From: Sinorhizobium sojae CCBAU 05684
Lineage (GTDB): Bacteria; Pseudomonadota; Alphaproteobacteria; Rhizobiales; Rhizobiaceae
Assembly: GCF_002288525.1 (NCBI RefSeq)
Contig: NZ_CP023067.1
Location: 2,886,001 to 2,950,000 of the forward strand
Direction: 5' to 3'
Length of the DNA stretch: 64,000 nucleotides
Shown here: in pieces, positions 29,883 to 38,336 of the stretch
Layout: every line of letters starts with the position of its first letter
Position numbering within the stretch: position 1 is the stretch's first letter
Made by a program: the position numbers and the translations under genes
The notes under the pieces: generated by a model
What the model was told of the DNA's origin: nothing
The model's input: only the letters and a program-made list of their open reading frames with translations
The model's database searches: none

Positions 29883-31898
29883 ATGGAGCGACTCAAAGCA
29901 ATGGATCGGTGCATGAAGCACACGTTGACCGACATCACTGAAGTCGATCTCGACAATGACCCGCCGAGACCGGCTTCAACCGAATTGCTCGCCCTCTATG
30001 ACGAGGAAGGCGAAGGTACGCGCATACAGGCGACCAGAAAGGGACTCTGGACCGCGGTTGCCGTGTATCTGCTGTTCTCAGTGACGGATATACTGCTGGT
30101 GCCGGACGTCGCGGCTATGACGATCGCGGCGCGTTTCACGATTTCGGTTGTGGCGCTCTTCATCCTGGAAATACAGGTCCGCCTGAATGCCACCGCGAAT
30201 TCGATCGATTGCACCGCCGCAGCCGCACTGGTGGTCGCCTATGCCGGATGGCTCTATCCGGCGATGATGACGTCGGATACCGAAAGCATCTCCTATTATA
30301 TGGTCTTCGGCGCCATCTTCATGATGAGCGTCAACCTGTTCTTCAGCTTCAAGTTTCGACTGTCCCTGCTCGCATCGATAACGATTCTGCTGATCTTCTT
30401 TGCCGCAGTTTTATCTTTCCCCCCGGCGGAGGTTTCCTACCGGCTTGCATTCGGCACCTTCAACGTCTCCTGTTTCATCTTTACTTCCTACGTGAACTGG
30501 AAGCTCAACAGGGAGCGCTACAAGGTCTTTCTCAATGCCATCGAGGCGAGAATCCAGCACAAGGAGGCGTCCGAGCGCGGAAGGGCGCTGCTGCGGCTGT
30601 CGCACACCGATTCGCTGACCGGCCTCAACAATCGCCGCGCCGTGGACCAGACGCTGCGGGACTATTGGGGAGACTGGCAGAGGCGCGGAAAGAGCTTCGC
30701 CGCAATCCTCATCGATGTCGATTTCTTCAAGAAATACAATGATTTCTACGGCCACCAGGAAGGCGATCGCTGCCTGGTCCTGGTTGCCAATGCCCTCAAG
30801 GAATCGATAGAGGCTTGCAACGGCTCCATCGGCCGTTACGGCGGTGAGGAGTTCATCGTCCTTGCGCATATGCAATCAAGCGAAGAGGCCGCCGAGCTCG
30901 CCGAAGCCATACGCCGCAACGTCGAAAACCTGGCCCTGCCGCATCAGGAACGGCGCGACGGCACGGCCGTGGTCACCGTCAGCGTCGGCGCCGCCTTCAC
31001 TCGAAACCAGACGGGTTCGAAGCTCGAGAGGCTTATCCATGAGGCCGATCGCGCGCTCTACAGCGCCAAGGCGAGCGGCCGCAATTGCGCAAAGCTTTTC
31101 GACCCGAGCGATCCCCTGACCAGTGACGAGAGCGAGAACATCGCGGCCCTGCTCAAGATCGCGACCGACCAGGACCTCGTCTCGATGGTCTACCAGCCGA
31201 TCCGCAATGTCGCATCGGGCAGAATCGACGCCGTCGAGGCGTTGATGCGGCTGAAAATGCTCGATGGCACCGCGGTCCCGCCCGGCCTTTTCATCCCGAT
31301 CGCGGAACGCACCGGCGTCATCCTGGAGCTCGGGCGTTGGGCGATTAGGACCGTCTGCCGCGAAATCCTGTCGGACGATCGCGTTCCGGTGGTTAGCGTC
31401 AACGTCTCGCCCATCCAGCTTAAATCGCCCGGCTTCGCCGCTTCCGTCGCGGCCATTCTTGGTGAAACGGGAGTCGCCGGCGCCCGGCTGGCGCTCGAAA
31501 TCACCGAGGGGCTGGAGATGGAGATGCATTCGGACGTCTTGCGATGCATCAGCGACCTCAAGACATTGGGCGTCCGTATCTGGCTCGACGACTTCGGCAC
31601 CGGCTTCGCCGGCCTGTCATGGCTGCGGCTGATCGATTTCGACACGGTGAAGATCGACCGTTCGTTCCTTCACGATTGCGACACTCCGAAGGGCAAGGCG
31701 ATGTTGAGGGATATTATCGGTCTCGTGCGAAATCGCGGCCACAAGATTCTCGTCGAAGGGGTGGAAACCGAGGACCAAATGGGGCTCATGCGGCAGTTCC
31801 GCATAGACCAGGTCCAGGGCTTCCATGTGGGCCGCCCGGCGCCGGCGGAAAATCTCCGGCTGAAGGCCACCGCAGGCGCCCATCTGACCCGAGCCTGA
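29883..31898 (+). CDS. Membrane GGDEF-EAL protein (cyclic di-GMP synthesis and hydrolysis)
   Basis: A 671-residue inner-membrane protein. Residues about 45-210 contain roughly six membrane helices, with no recognisable sensory fold. The GGDEF domain has GRYGGEEF (GGEEF at about 320), so the cyclase site looks intact; the metal-binding Asp lies in ILIDVDFFKKYND. The EAL domain begins about residue 430 with EAL at 452-454, and has NVSPIQL, LEITEGLEME, WLDDFGTGFAGLSWL, VKIDRSFL, VEGVETEDQM and QGFHVGRP, so all residues needed for hydrolysis appear present. Both activities are possible. Near a secretion cluster and a Tad pilus locus it may tune attachment. Confidence 0.95.
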   Translation: MERLKAMDRCMKHTLTDITEVDLDNDPPRPASTELLALYDEEGEGTRIQATRKGLWTAVAVYLLFSVTDILLVPDVAAMTIAARFTISVVALFILEIQVRLNATANSIDCTAAAALVVAYAGWLYPAMMTSDTESISYYMVFGAIFMMSVNLFFSFKFRLSLLASITILLIFFAAVLSFPPAEVSYRLAFGTFNVSCFIFTSYVNWKLNRERYKVFLNAIEARIQHKEASERGRALLRLSHTDSLTGLNNRRAVDQTLRDYWGDWQRRGKSFAAILIDVDFFKKYNDFYGHQEGDRCLVLVANALKESIEACNGSIGRYGGEEFIVLAHMQSSEEAAELAEAIRRNVENLALPHQERRDGTAVVTVSVGAAFTRNQTGSKLERLIHEADRALYSAKASGRNCAKLFDPSDPLTSDESENIAALLKIATDQDLVSMVYQPIRNVASGRIDAVEALMRLKMLDGTAVPPGLFIPIAERTGVILELGRWAIRTVCREILSDDRVPVVSVNVSPIQLKSPGFAASVAAILGETGVAGARLALEITEGLEMEMHSDVLRCISDLKTLGVRIWLDDFGTGFAGLSWLRLIDFDTVKIDRSFLHDCDTPKGKAMLRDIIGLVRNRGHKILVEGVETEDQMGLMRQFRIDQVQGFHVGRPAPAENLRLKATAGAHLTRA

Positions 31899-31977
31899 GC
31901 TTGACGCAGTACTGCGTCTATGATCGGGCTGCTGCATATTTAGGCGTAGCCGGAATGTCGACTACTCCTCCTACGTC

Positions 31978-32110
31978 GTCATCCTCGGGCTTGACCCGAG
32001 GATCCAATCGTAAGCACCGTCCCCGCATGGTCCTGTCCGGATTGGGTAGGCTGTCCTTCGAACTTTAGGGGAGGTTAGTGCTTGGATCCTCGGGTCAAGC
32101 CCGAGGATGA
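31978..32110. repeat. REPIN-like pair of inverted palindromes
   Basis: Two copies of the palindrome ATCCTCGGG-N5-CCCGAGGAT lie at 31981-32003 and 32086-32108 in opposite orientation, as shown by their flanks: GTCATCC then GGATCCAA in the first, TTGGATCC then GGATGAC in the second. About 80 bases separate them. This is the layout of a REP doublet. The same palindrome flanks the GIY-YIG gene at 47161. It fills the gap between the GGDEF-EAL gene and the gene at 32213. Confidence 0.9.
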
Positions 32111-32212
32111 CCGAAGAGCGAGGGGCACCGGCAGTGATCCCATGCAGGAACCTCAACAGACCGTCGAGCGGGATGAGGAAAAGTGTGCGCGGTTTTCCGC
32201 CCGCATCCCACT

Positions 32213-32776
32213 CTACTGCACCTTGCGGAGAATGAGCTTGCCTTCGGGAGAGATCGAGCGCTCGTAGCGCGGCAGGTCGGCGATCGACGTACCGTCGGTT
32301 TCAGCCGGCGGAGAGCCTTCCGCCACATCCGGTCCACCGGCCGGAGCCCCGAACGAAGGCGCGAGGCGTTGCGTGACCCCCTTGCCTGGCGCGCTCAGGA
32401 TAACGGAGCCGCTAGAGGCCGGCGCCGAGACGCGCACGCCGCCATCGAATTCCGCGATCTCCTTTCGCAGCCCTTCCAATTGTTGACGGATGATCGCAAG
32501 CTCGTCGGCCTTGGCACCTTGTACGACATGCCGCCCCTGCTTCTCGATCTGCAGTTTCAGCCCGTCGATCGAACGCTTGACCGCGGCGAGAGCCTCCCGG
32601 CTTTCGCGCACATCCGCGGCATTCTTGGCCGTATAGAGCAGCATCCCGGCATTCAACGGCAGAAACACCACCGCGAGCGCGATGAAGGGCGCGAAGCGGG
32701 AACGGGCGGGCTCTTCCGCAGCCCGTTCGCGCCGCACGCCATCGAGTTCCACATCGACATTCGCCAAGCTGACCAT
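32213..32776 (-). CDS. Single-pass membrane protein with coiled coil, unknown function
   Basis: A 187-residue protein. A basic/acidic N terminus of 27 residues leads to one membrane helix (about 28-48, FAPFIALAVVFLPLNAGMLL), then a coiled coil (about 50-112, with EALAAVKRSIDGLKLQIEK and LAIIRQQLEGLRKEI) and a Pro/Gly-rich tail ending in YERSISPEGKLILRKVQ. The topology would place the coiled coil in the periplasm. I do not recognise a family. It lies at the edge of the Tad locus on the same strand but is separated from it by a repeat. Start has GGAG upstream. Confidence 0.75.
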   Translation of the reverse strand: MVSLANVDVELDGVRRERAAEEPARSRFAPFIALAVVFLPLNAGMLLYTAKNAADVRESREALAAVKRSIDGLKLQIEKQGRHVVQGAKADELAIIRQQLEGLRKEIAEFDGGVRVSAPASSGSVILSAPGKGVTQRLAPSFGAPAGGPDVAEGSPPAETDGTSIADLPRYERSISPEGKLILRKVQ

Positions 32777-32795
32777 AGCCTCACTCCGCCGCTAA

Positions 32796-32899
32796 TGCAT
32801 GTCGCCCAAAAGTGCGCAGCGGTTTTGGGGCAACGACATGCACAAAAACATAGACCTAAAGCGCGTCGAACGAGTACGTTTGATCGCGACGCGCTTTAG
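32796..32899. repeat. Two adjacent palindromes, dispersed-repeat type
   Basis: TGCATGTCG at 32796-32804 is complementary to CGACATGCA at 32834-32842, enclosing a CCCAAAA...TTTTGGGG inner stem. Immediately after, CTAAAGCGCGTCG (32856-32868) is complementary to 32887-32899. Palindromes of these two types occur together in rhizobial intergenic DNA. They fill the gap between the coiled-coil gene and the AAA ATPase gene. Confidence 0.7.
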
Positions 32900-32960
32900 C
32901 AGGCCGAAGCCCTCGAACATATCCCGGCGCCGTCCAGGGCGGAGAGGCATCATTCACGTC

Positions 32961-34256
32961 TCAATCCGACGTGAATACCCCTTCCCAGGCCCGTTCCAGC
33001 AACTCCAGCGACGCAACCTTCCGCACTCCATTGAATTCGCAATAGGACCCGATGAAATCGAGCAGGTACTTCGGATGGTAACAGGACGCCATCGATTCGC
33101 CACTGTAACGATGATCGTAGAACAATTCTAGGTCGCGTGGGCAAAGCTCCACGTCGACGCTGTGCGAATAGGCTTCGAAGATCTGGAAATAGTCCTCCCG
33201 GGATGGCGTGTTGACGAAGATCTTGTATTTCAGCCGCCGCAGGCCCGCCTCGTCGGAAAGATCCCGCGGCGCGATATTGGTGGAGAAAACCACGAGCTCG
33301 TCGAAGGGAACCTTGAACTTCTTGCCCGTATGCAGCGTCAGGAAATCGTAGCCGCGCTCGAGCGGCACGATCCAGCGATTGATCAGCGCCTGCGGCAGGA
33401 CCTGCTGGCGCCCGAAGTCGTCGATGATGAAGATGCCGCCGGAGGCCTTGAGGTGGATCGGCGCCTCATAGACATTCGAGCCCTCACCCAGGGTCAGGTC
33501 GAGGAGATCGAGCGTCAGCTCGCCACCGGTCTTGATCACCGGCCGTTTACATTCGACCCAACGCCGGTCGGCCTTGGAATAGGGCTTTGCTCCCGTAACC
33601 GTTTGATGCACCGCCTCGTCATGGAAGCTGATGACGTAGCCGCCGACCTCGATGGCATAGGGCACGAAGATCGTCTGCCGGAAGAGGCGCGCGGACCTTT
33701 CGGCGATGCTCGTCTTGCCGTTGCCGGGTGGTCCGTAAAGCAGGATCGATTGCCCGGAATTCATCGCCGGCCCAAGCTTCGCGATCAGCGACGGCGAAAG
33801 CACGAGCCCATCAAGGGCGTTGGTCAGGACCTCCGGTGTCACCCGTTCGTGATGGATCGTCTGCAGCCCGAGCTGGCGGCAGAAGGCATCGAGAGAGACC
33901 GGCGCCGGCCCTACGTAGCTCGACTGCCGCAAGGCGGCTTGCGCATATTCGACACCCTTCGATGAGAGCGCGTAGCGGATGTCGGATCTGACGTCCTCTC
34001 CCGCCAGCCCGCGCGCCTCGAAGTAAGCAAGCTTGGTGAGTTCCTTGATCAGGAGATTGACGACCGCCTTGGAGAGCTTCATGCGCTCGGCCAGATGCGA
34101 CGGCGTCACCGTGTCCTGTTCGGTCGCGCATTTCGCCGTGAGCCGCAGCAGGAACGACAGTTCGAGCCCGGTTTCCTCGATGCTCATCGGCGCCAGCGGC
34201 ATCCGGGGATCGAGCGTGGCGGCGAAATCTTCACGAACTTCGTCGAGCGAATGCAT
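32961..34256 (-). CDS. AAA-family ATPase with N-terminal winged helix, next to the Tad genes
   Basis: A cytoplasmic ATPase of 431 residues. Residues about 28-105 look like a winged helix (FLLRLTAKCATEQDT, LAERMKLSKAVVNLLIKEL). Walker A is GPPGNGKT at 175-182 and the Walker B-like strand is IFIIDDFGRQ near 275-284. A sensor-like TNIAPRDL follows. Similar ATPases of unknown role are seen beside Tad genes in other alphaproteobacteria, from memory rather than from a search. The start at 34256 has AGGAGG just upstream. It lies 68 bases after tadC on the same strand and may be cotranscribed; it is not one of the classic Tad components. Confidence 0.8.
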   Translation of the reverse strand: MHSLDEVREDFAATLDPRMPLAPMSIEETGLELSFLLRLTAKCATEQDTVTPSHLAERMKLSKAVVNLLIKELTKLAYFEARGLAGEDVRSDIRYALSSKGVEYAQAALRQSSYVGPAPVSLDAFCRQLGLQTIHHERVTPEVLTNALDGLVLSPSLIAKLGPAMNSGQSILLYGPPGNGKTSIAERSARLFRQTIFVPYAIEVGGYVISFHDEAVHQTVTGAKPYSKADRRWVECKRPVIKTGGELTLDLLDLTLGEGSNVYEAPIHLKASGGIFIIDDFGRQQVLPQALINRWIVPLERGYDFLTLHTGKKFKVPFDELVVFSTNIAPRDLSDEAGLRRLKYKIFVNTPSREDYFQIFEAYSHSVDVELCPRDLELFYDHRYSGESMASCYHPKYLLDFIGSYCEFNGVRKVASLELLERAWEGVFTSD

Positions 34257-34324
34257 GGGAACCTCCTCTACCAATTTGGAGCGGCATGCGGGCGGAACCC
34301 GCACACACTTTCCTCGATCCCGCT

Positions 34325-35275
34325 CTAACCGCCGGGCGCCGTCATGCCGACGAGCAAGCTGATGACGCGGATGACGATGGGAACGAGCACGATGACGAGG
34401 CTGACCGGGAACAGGAAAGCTCCGAGCGGCAGCAGCATCTTGATCGGTAGGGCATTGGCCTTTTCCTCCGCCCGCACGATGCGAAGATCCCGCATCTCCT
34501 TGCTATAGACCCTGAGCGTCTGGGTGACGCTCGTGCCAAGTTCCTCCGATTGCCGGAACAGCACCGAAAGCGCGCGCGCCTCGTCGATCCGGAGCCGCGC
34601 CGCAAGATTGGCAAGCGCCTCGCGCAGTCTTCGGCCGCCGCGTACCTCGAGCATCATGATCGACAGATGCAGGCCGAAATCCTGTCTCTTGCTGACGAAT
34701 TCCCGCGCGACGCGGTTTGCCGCCGCCTCGAGGCTCATGCCCGCGTCGAGGCAGACGATCAGCATGTCCATGAAATCGGGAAAGAGGCGGCGATACTCCC
34801 GCTCCTTCGCGTCGCCTCGCCGGTCGATATAGATATTCACCAGGATGAAAGTCGCGCCGGCGGCGAACATCGCGATGAGGAGCGTCATCAGTCTGGACGT
34901 TTCCGGCACGAAGCGGTTCAGAGCCCAGACGGTTGCGACCAGTACGCCCATACAGGCGATCGCGCGGATCATCTGGAAGGTCGTGACCGCATTGGCGCTG
35001 AAATAGCCGGCGCGGATCAGTCGGTTCTGCGTCGAATTGGCGTTGGTGTCGCGCCGGGTGATCTCGAAATAGCGGCGGATCAGCCGGTTTTCCGCCTCGC
35101 CGAGCTCGTCGATCGCGGCCTCGCCGACGTGAAATTCGTCACCGTGTGCCCTGGCACGCGCCTCGGAGAGGCGGACGCCGACCTCGCGGCGACGGAAGAC
35201 AACCTCCGATGCGGCTGCGGAAAAGATCAGAACCGAGAAGAAGACGACGAGGTAAATGCCGTACTCGTTCCACAT
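34325..35275 (-). CDS. tadC: Tad pilus inner-membrane platform protein TadC
   Basis: A 316-residue type II secretion F-type protein. The T2SSF domain lies at about 150-290 with the usual charged loop (LFPDFMDMLIVCLDAGMSLEAA and FRQSEELGTSVTQTLRVYS). There are membrane helices at the N terminus, two around 100-145 and one at the C terminus (LFPVSLVIVLVPIVIRVISLL). With TadB it forms the platform on which the CpaF motor acts. It is nine bases after tadB. Confidence 0.93.
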   Translation of the reverse strand: MWNEYGIYLVVFFSVLIFSAAASEVVFRRREVGVRLSEARARAHGDEFHVGEAAIDELGEAENRLIRRYFEITRRDTNANSTQNRLIRAGYFSANAVTTFQMIRAIACMGVLVATVWALNRFVPETSRLMTLLIAMFAAGATFILVNIYIDRRGDAKEREYRRLFPDFMDMLIVCLDAGMSLEAAANRVAREFVSKRQDFGLHLSIMMLEVRGGRRLREALANLAARLRIDEARALSVLFRQSEELGTSVTQTLRVYSKEMRDLRIVRAEEKANALPIKMLLPLGAFLFPVSLVIVLVPIVIRVISLLVGMTAPGG

Positions 35276-35284
35276 GGCGGCACC

Positions 35285-36232
35285 TCAATACTCAAAGTTG
35301 ACCATCTTGTAGAGAATGACATTGCCGATCGCCATCACGATCAGCAGGCTCGTGACGATGATCGAGCCGTAGCCGCTGTTCCAGACCGGGTCGAAATAAG
35401 CCGGCGACAGCGCCTTGATCATGCTGTAGAGAAGAAACGGATAGACTGACATGAAGATCGCGGTGAAGCGCCCCTCCGCCGAAATTGCCTTGACCTTCGC
35501 CTTCAGCATGAAGCGGTCCCGCAGGGTCTTGGAGAGGTTCTGCAGGATCTCGACCAGATTGCCGCCGGTGCCGGCCTGGACACTGAGCGAGATCGCCAGC
35601 AGGTTGAGATCCTCGACCCCCACCCGATCATTGAGGTTGATCAGCGCATCGTCGAGCGTCACGCCATAGGTCAGTTCGTCCGAAAGGAGGCCGAACTCGC
35701 TGCCGATCGGATCCGGCATTTCGCGCGCGACCAGCGAAATCGCCGCGGGCAGCGGATGCCCGGCCGCAAGGCTGCGCGTCGCGACGTCGAGCGCCTCGGG
35801 CAGCTTTTCCGCGAACTTGCGCATGCGGGTCGCCCGAGCCCGCCAGATAACGATGACAGGGATGAGCAGGCAGATCGCAAGAAAGACCGGAATGCGGACC
35901 AGGTTGGTCGGCACGAAGAACTGCACGACAAGCCAGACGGCAAGCGCGCCTGCGACACCATAGAGCGTGAAGCGTTTGCCGTCGAACTTGATACCGGACT
36001 GCACGTAGTATTGGCGCAGCCGCTGCATCAGCGGGAGCGAACGCCATTCGGCGCCGCGTTCCTTCAGCATATCGCGGTAGATCTCGCGGTGGTTTTCATT
36101 GCCGGCGAGCAGGCTCAGGCGATGGTTGACCGCCTTGCTGCGTTCGGAGGTCCGGAAGTAGCCGCGCAGCAGCGCTTCGGCGGAAATCAGCGCCGCGACG
36201 AAGACGGCGCCGTAAAGGAGCAGGAGCGTCAT
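35285..36232 (-). CDS. tadB: Tad pilus inner-membrane platform protein TadB
   Basis: A 315-residue protein of the T2SSF family and partner of TadC. Membrane helices at residues 1-20 and about 95-130, T2SSF core with LPEALDVATRSLAAGHPLPA and LAISLSVQAGTGGNLVEILQ, then two C-terminal helices. The ATG overlaps the cpaF stop by four bases (ATGA), so translation is coupled. Confidence 0.93.
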   Translation of the reverse strand: MTLLLLYGAVFVAALISAEALLRGYFRTSERSKAVNHRLSLLAGNENHREIYRDMLKERGAEWRSLPLMQRLRQYYVQSGIKFDGKRFTLYGVAGALAVWLVVQFFVPTNLVRIPVFLAICLLIPVIVIWRARATRMRKFAEKLPEALDVATRSLAAGHPLPAAISLVAREMPDPIGSEFGLLSDELTYGVTLDDALINLNDRVGVEDLNLLAISLSVQAGTGGNLVEILQNLSKTLRDRFMLKAKVKAISAEGRFTAIFMSVYPFLLYSMIKALSPAYFDPVWNSGYGSIIVTSLLIVMAIGNVILYKMVNFEY

Positions 36233-37677
36233 TTCTTGCCTCCCGTCTGCAACGGCTTGCCGGGCTCGAAGATCGACTGCGGCACGACGATGCCGACTTC
36301 GGCGAATTCCTCGACGAAGCGCGGTCTCAGGCCCGAGGCGCGGAATTCGCCGACGATCCGGCCGTTCTCGTCGGTGCCGGTCTTCTTGAAGCGCATGATC
36401 TCCTGCATCTGCACGACCTCGCCCTCCATGCCGGTGATCTCGGAGACGGAAACGAGCTTGCGGCTGCCGTCGCTCAAGCGCTGCACCTGGACGATGAGCG
36501 TAATCGCCGAGGCGATCTGCGAACGGACGCTTTGCGGGGTCATCGGCATGCCGGCCATGCCCACCATCTGCTCGAGGCGGCTCACCGCATCGCGCGGGGT
36601 GTTGGCGTGGATGGTCGTCATCGAGCCTTCATGGCCGGTGTTCATCGCCTGCAGCATGTCGAAGGCCTCTTCGCCGCGCACTTCGCCGACGATGATGCGG
36701 TCCGGCCGCATGCGCAGCGCGTTTTTCAGAAGCTCGCGCTGGCGGATCTCGTTGCGGCCGTCGAGCGTTGGCGGCCGGGTCTCCATACGGCCCACATGCG
36801 GCTGCTGCAATTGCAGTTCCGCCGCGTCCTCGATAGTGATCAGCCGCTCCTTCGGCGAGATCTGCGAGGAGAGCGCGTTGAGCAGCGTCGTCTTGCCCGA
36901 GCCTGTACCGCCGGAGATGACCATCGACACCCGCCCCTTGACGGCGGCGCTCAAGAGGATGCGCATCTCCTCCGCCATGGCGCCGAATTCGACGAGGCGC
37001 TCCATGGTCAGCGGCTTGCGGGTGAACTTGCGGATCGAAACCAGCGGGCCGTCGATCGAAATCGGCCGGATCGCGACGTTGACGCGCGAGCCGTCCTTGA
37101 GGCGGGCGTCGACCATCGGCGTCGACTCGTCGACGCGGCGGCCGACCGCCGAGACGATCTTGTTGATCACCCGCAGCAGGTGGTCCTCGTCCTTGAAGCG
37201 CACGGCCGTGCTTTCGAGCACGCCCTTCCGCTCTACATAGACGTTTTTGTAGCCGTTGATGAGAATGTCGGCGACGCTCTCGTCCGCCAGCAACGGCTCA
37301 ATCGGCCCGAGGCCCAGCATCTCGTCGGTGATGTCGCGAACAAGATCGTTGATTTCCTTGGCATTCAGGGCTGAGTTGTTGCGGCGGATATAGTCCTTGA
37401 CCAGCGGCCGGATCTCCGCCGCGATCTCTTCGGTATCGAGCGAGTCGAGAATGCCGAGATTGATATGATCGAGCAGGTGACGATGGAGGTTCACCCTTTC
37501 GGAGACCATGTCAAGGCCAAGCGGCGACTGCTCTTCGCTTGTCGCCTCGGCGACTGCCGCCACCGGCGCGGCCGCAAACACCGCCGCCCCGCCTGAGGGA
37601 AATTCGACGACCGGACCGCCCTCGGCCCTCTCCTGCGGCGGCTGCTTGTAAAAGCGTCCTATGAACCCATTCGCCAT
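36229..37677 (-). CDS. cpaF: Tad pilus assembly ATPase CpaF (TadA)
   Basis: Hexameric secretion ATPase that powers Flp pilus extension, 482 residues. A variable N terminus of about 85 residues precedes the N2 domain (LLADESVADILINGYKNVY). Walker A is ISGGTGSGKTTLLNAL, the Asp box includes RLITIEDAAELQL, Walker B is RMRPDRIIVGEVRGEEAFD, and the His box is TGHEGSMTTIHANTPRDA. All catalytic motifs are intact. GGAG lies upstream of the start. It is the motor of the locus and precedes tadB and tadC. Confidence 0.97.
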   Translation of the reverse strand: MANGFIGRFYKQPPQERAEGGPVVEFPSGGAAVFAAAPVAAVAEATSEEQSPLGLDMVSERVNLHRHLLDHINLGILDSLDTEEIAAEIRPLVKDYIRRNNSALNAKEINDLVRDITDEMLGLGPIEPLLADESVADILINGYKNVYVERKGVLESTAVRFKDEDHLLRVINKIVSAVGRRVDESTPMVDARLKDGSRVNVAIRPISIDGPLVSIRKFTRKPLTMERLVEFGAMAEEMRILLSAAVKGRVSMVISGGTGSGKTTLLNALSSQISPKERLITIEDAAELQLQQPHVGRMETRPPTLDGRNEIRQRELLKNALRMRPDRIIVGEVRGEEAFDMLQAMNTGHEGSMTTIHANTPRDAVSRLEQMVGMAGMPMTPQSVRSQIASAITLIVQVQRLSDGSRKLVSVSEITGMEGEVVQMQEIMRFKKTGTDENGRIVGEFRASGLRPRFVEEFAEVGIVVPQSIFEPGKPLQTGGKK

Positions 37678-37742
37678 CAGCCTTACTCCTTACACACACT
37701 CGTTACTCTGCGGGTGCCGCTCACCCCCTCTGGCCTGCCTCC

Positions 37743-38336
37743 CTACTTCACCACCACCGTCGCCCCCAGCTTCACCCGGTTGTAGAGATCGATCACATCG
37801 GCATTGCTCATCCGGAAACAGCCGGAGGAGGCGAATTCGCCGACGGTCGATTGTTCGTTGGTTCCGTGGATGCGGTAGAGCGTGTCCGCCCCGCCGCGGT
37901 AGAGATAGAGCCCGCGCGCGCCCATGGGATTGAACGGGCCCGCCGGTACGAGATCGGGCAGTTCCGGCGAGCGCAGTTTCATCTCCGCCGGCGGGCGCCA
38001 ATCGGGCCATTCCGCCTTGCGGCCGATCCTGACGACGCCCGTCCAGCGGAAACCGTCGCGGCCGACGCCGATGCGGTAGCGAAGCGCACTCTTGCCGGAG
38101 AGGACAAGGTCGAGAGTCCGCTCGTCGCTCTTGATCACGATCGTGCCGGCCGGGTGGGCCTGGGCGGCGTTCACCACGGTCGCCGTCGTCTGGCCGAGAT
38201 TGCGCGGCACCCGCGCGCTCGCCGCTTTGGCGATCGCGGGAAGGGTAAGCGGGATCAGCACCAGTAGGGCGCCCGCCAATCGCTGCCACGCCGTTCCCGC
38301 CTGCCGCTTGCCGATGTCCTGTCCCCCTGCCTTCAT
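37743..38336 (-). CDS. L,D-transpeptidase (YkuD family)
   Basis: A periplasmic peptidoglycan cross-linking or protein-anchoring enzyme, 197 residues. Residues 1 to about 38 form a signal peptide (basic start, hydrophobic LLVLIPLTLPAIAKA). The YkuD active site is HGTNEQSTVGEFASSGCFRMSN, shown here as the family His, then SSGCFRMS with the catalytic Cys. It overlaps the cpaE stop by four bases, between cpaE and cpaF. That insertion into a Tad operon is notable and suggests a role in fitting the pilus machine through the cell wall, though this is an inference. Confidence 0.92.
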   Translation of the reverse strand: MKAGGQDIGKRQAGTAWQRLAGALLVLIPLTLPAIAKAASARVPRNLGQTTATVVNAAQAHPAGTIVIKSDERTLDLVLSGKSALRYRIGVGRDGFRWTGVVRIGRKAEWPDWRPPAEMKLRSPELPDLVPAGPFNPMGARGLYLYRGGADTLYRIHGTNEQSTVGEFASSGCFRMSNADVIDLYNRVKLGATVVVK

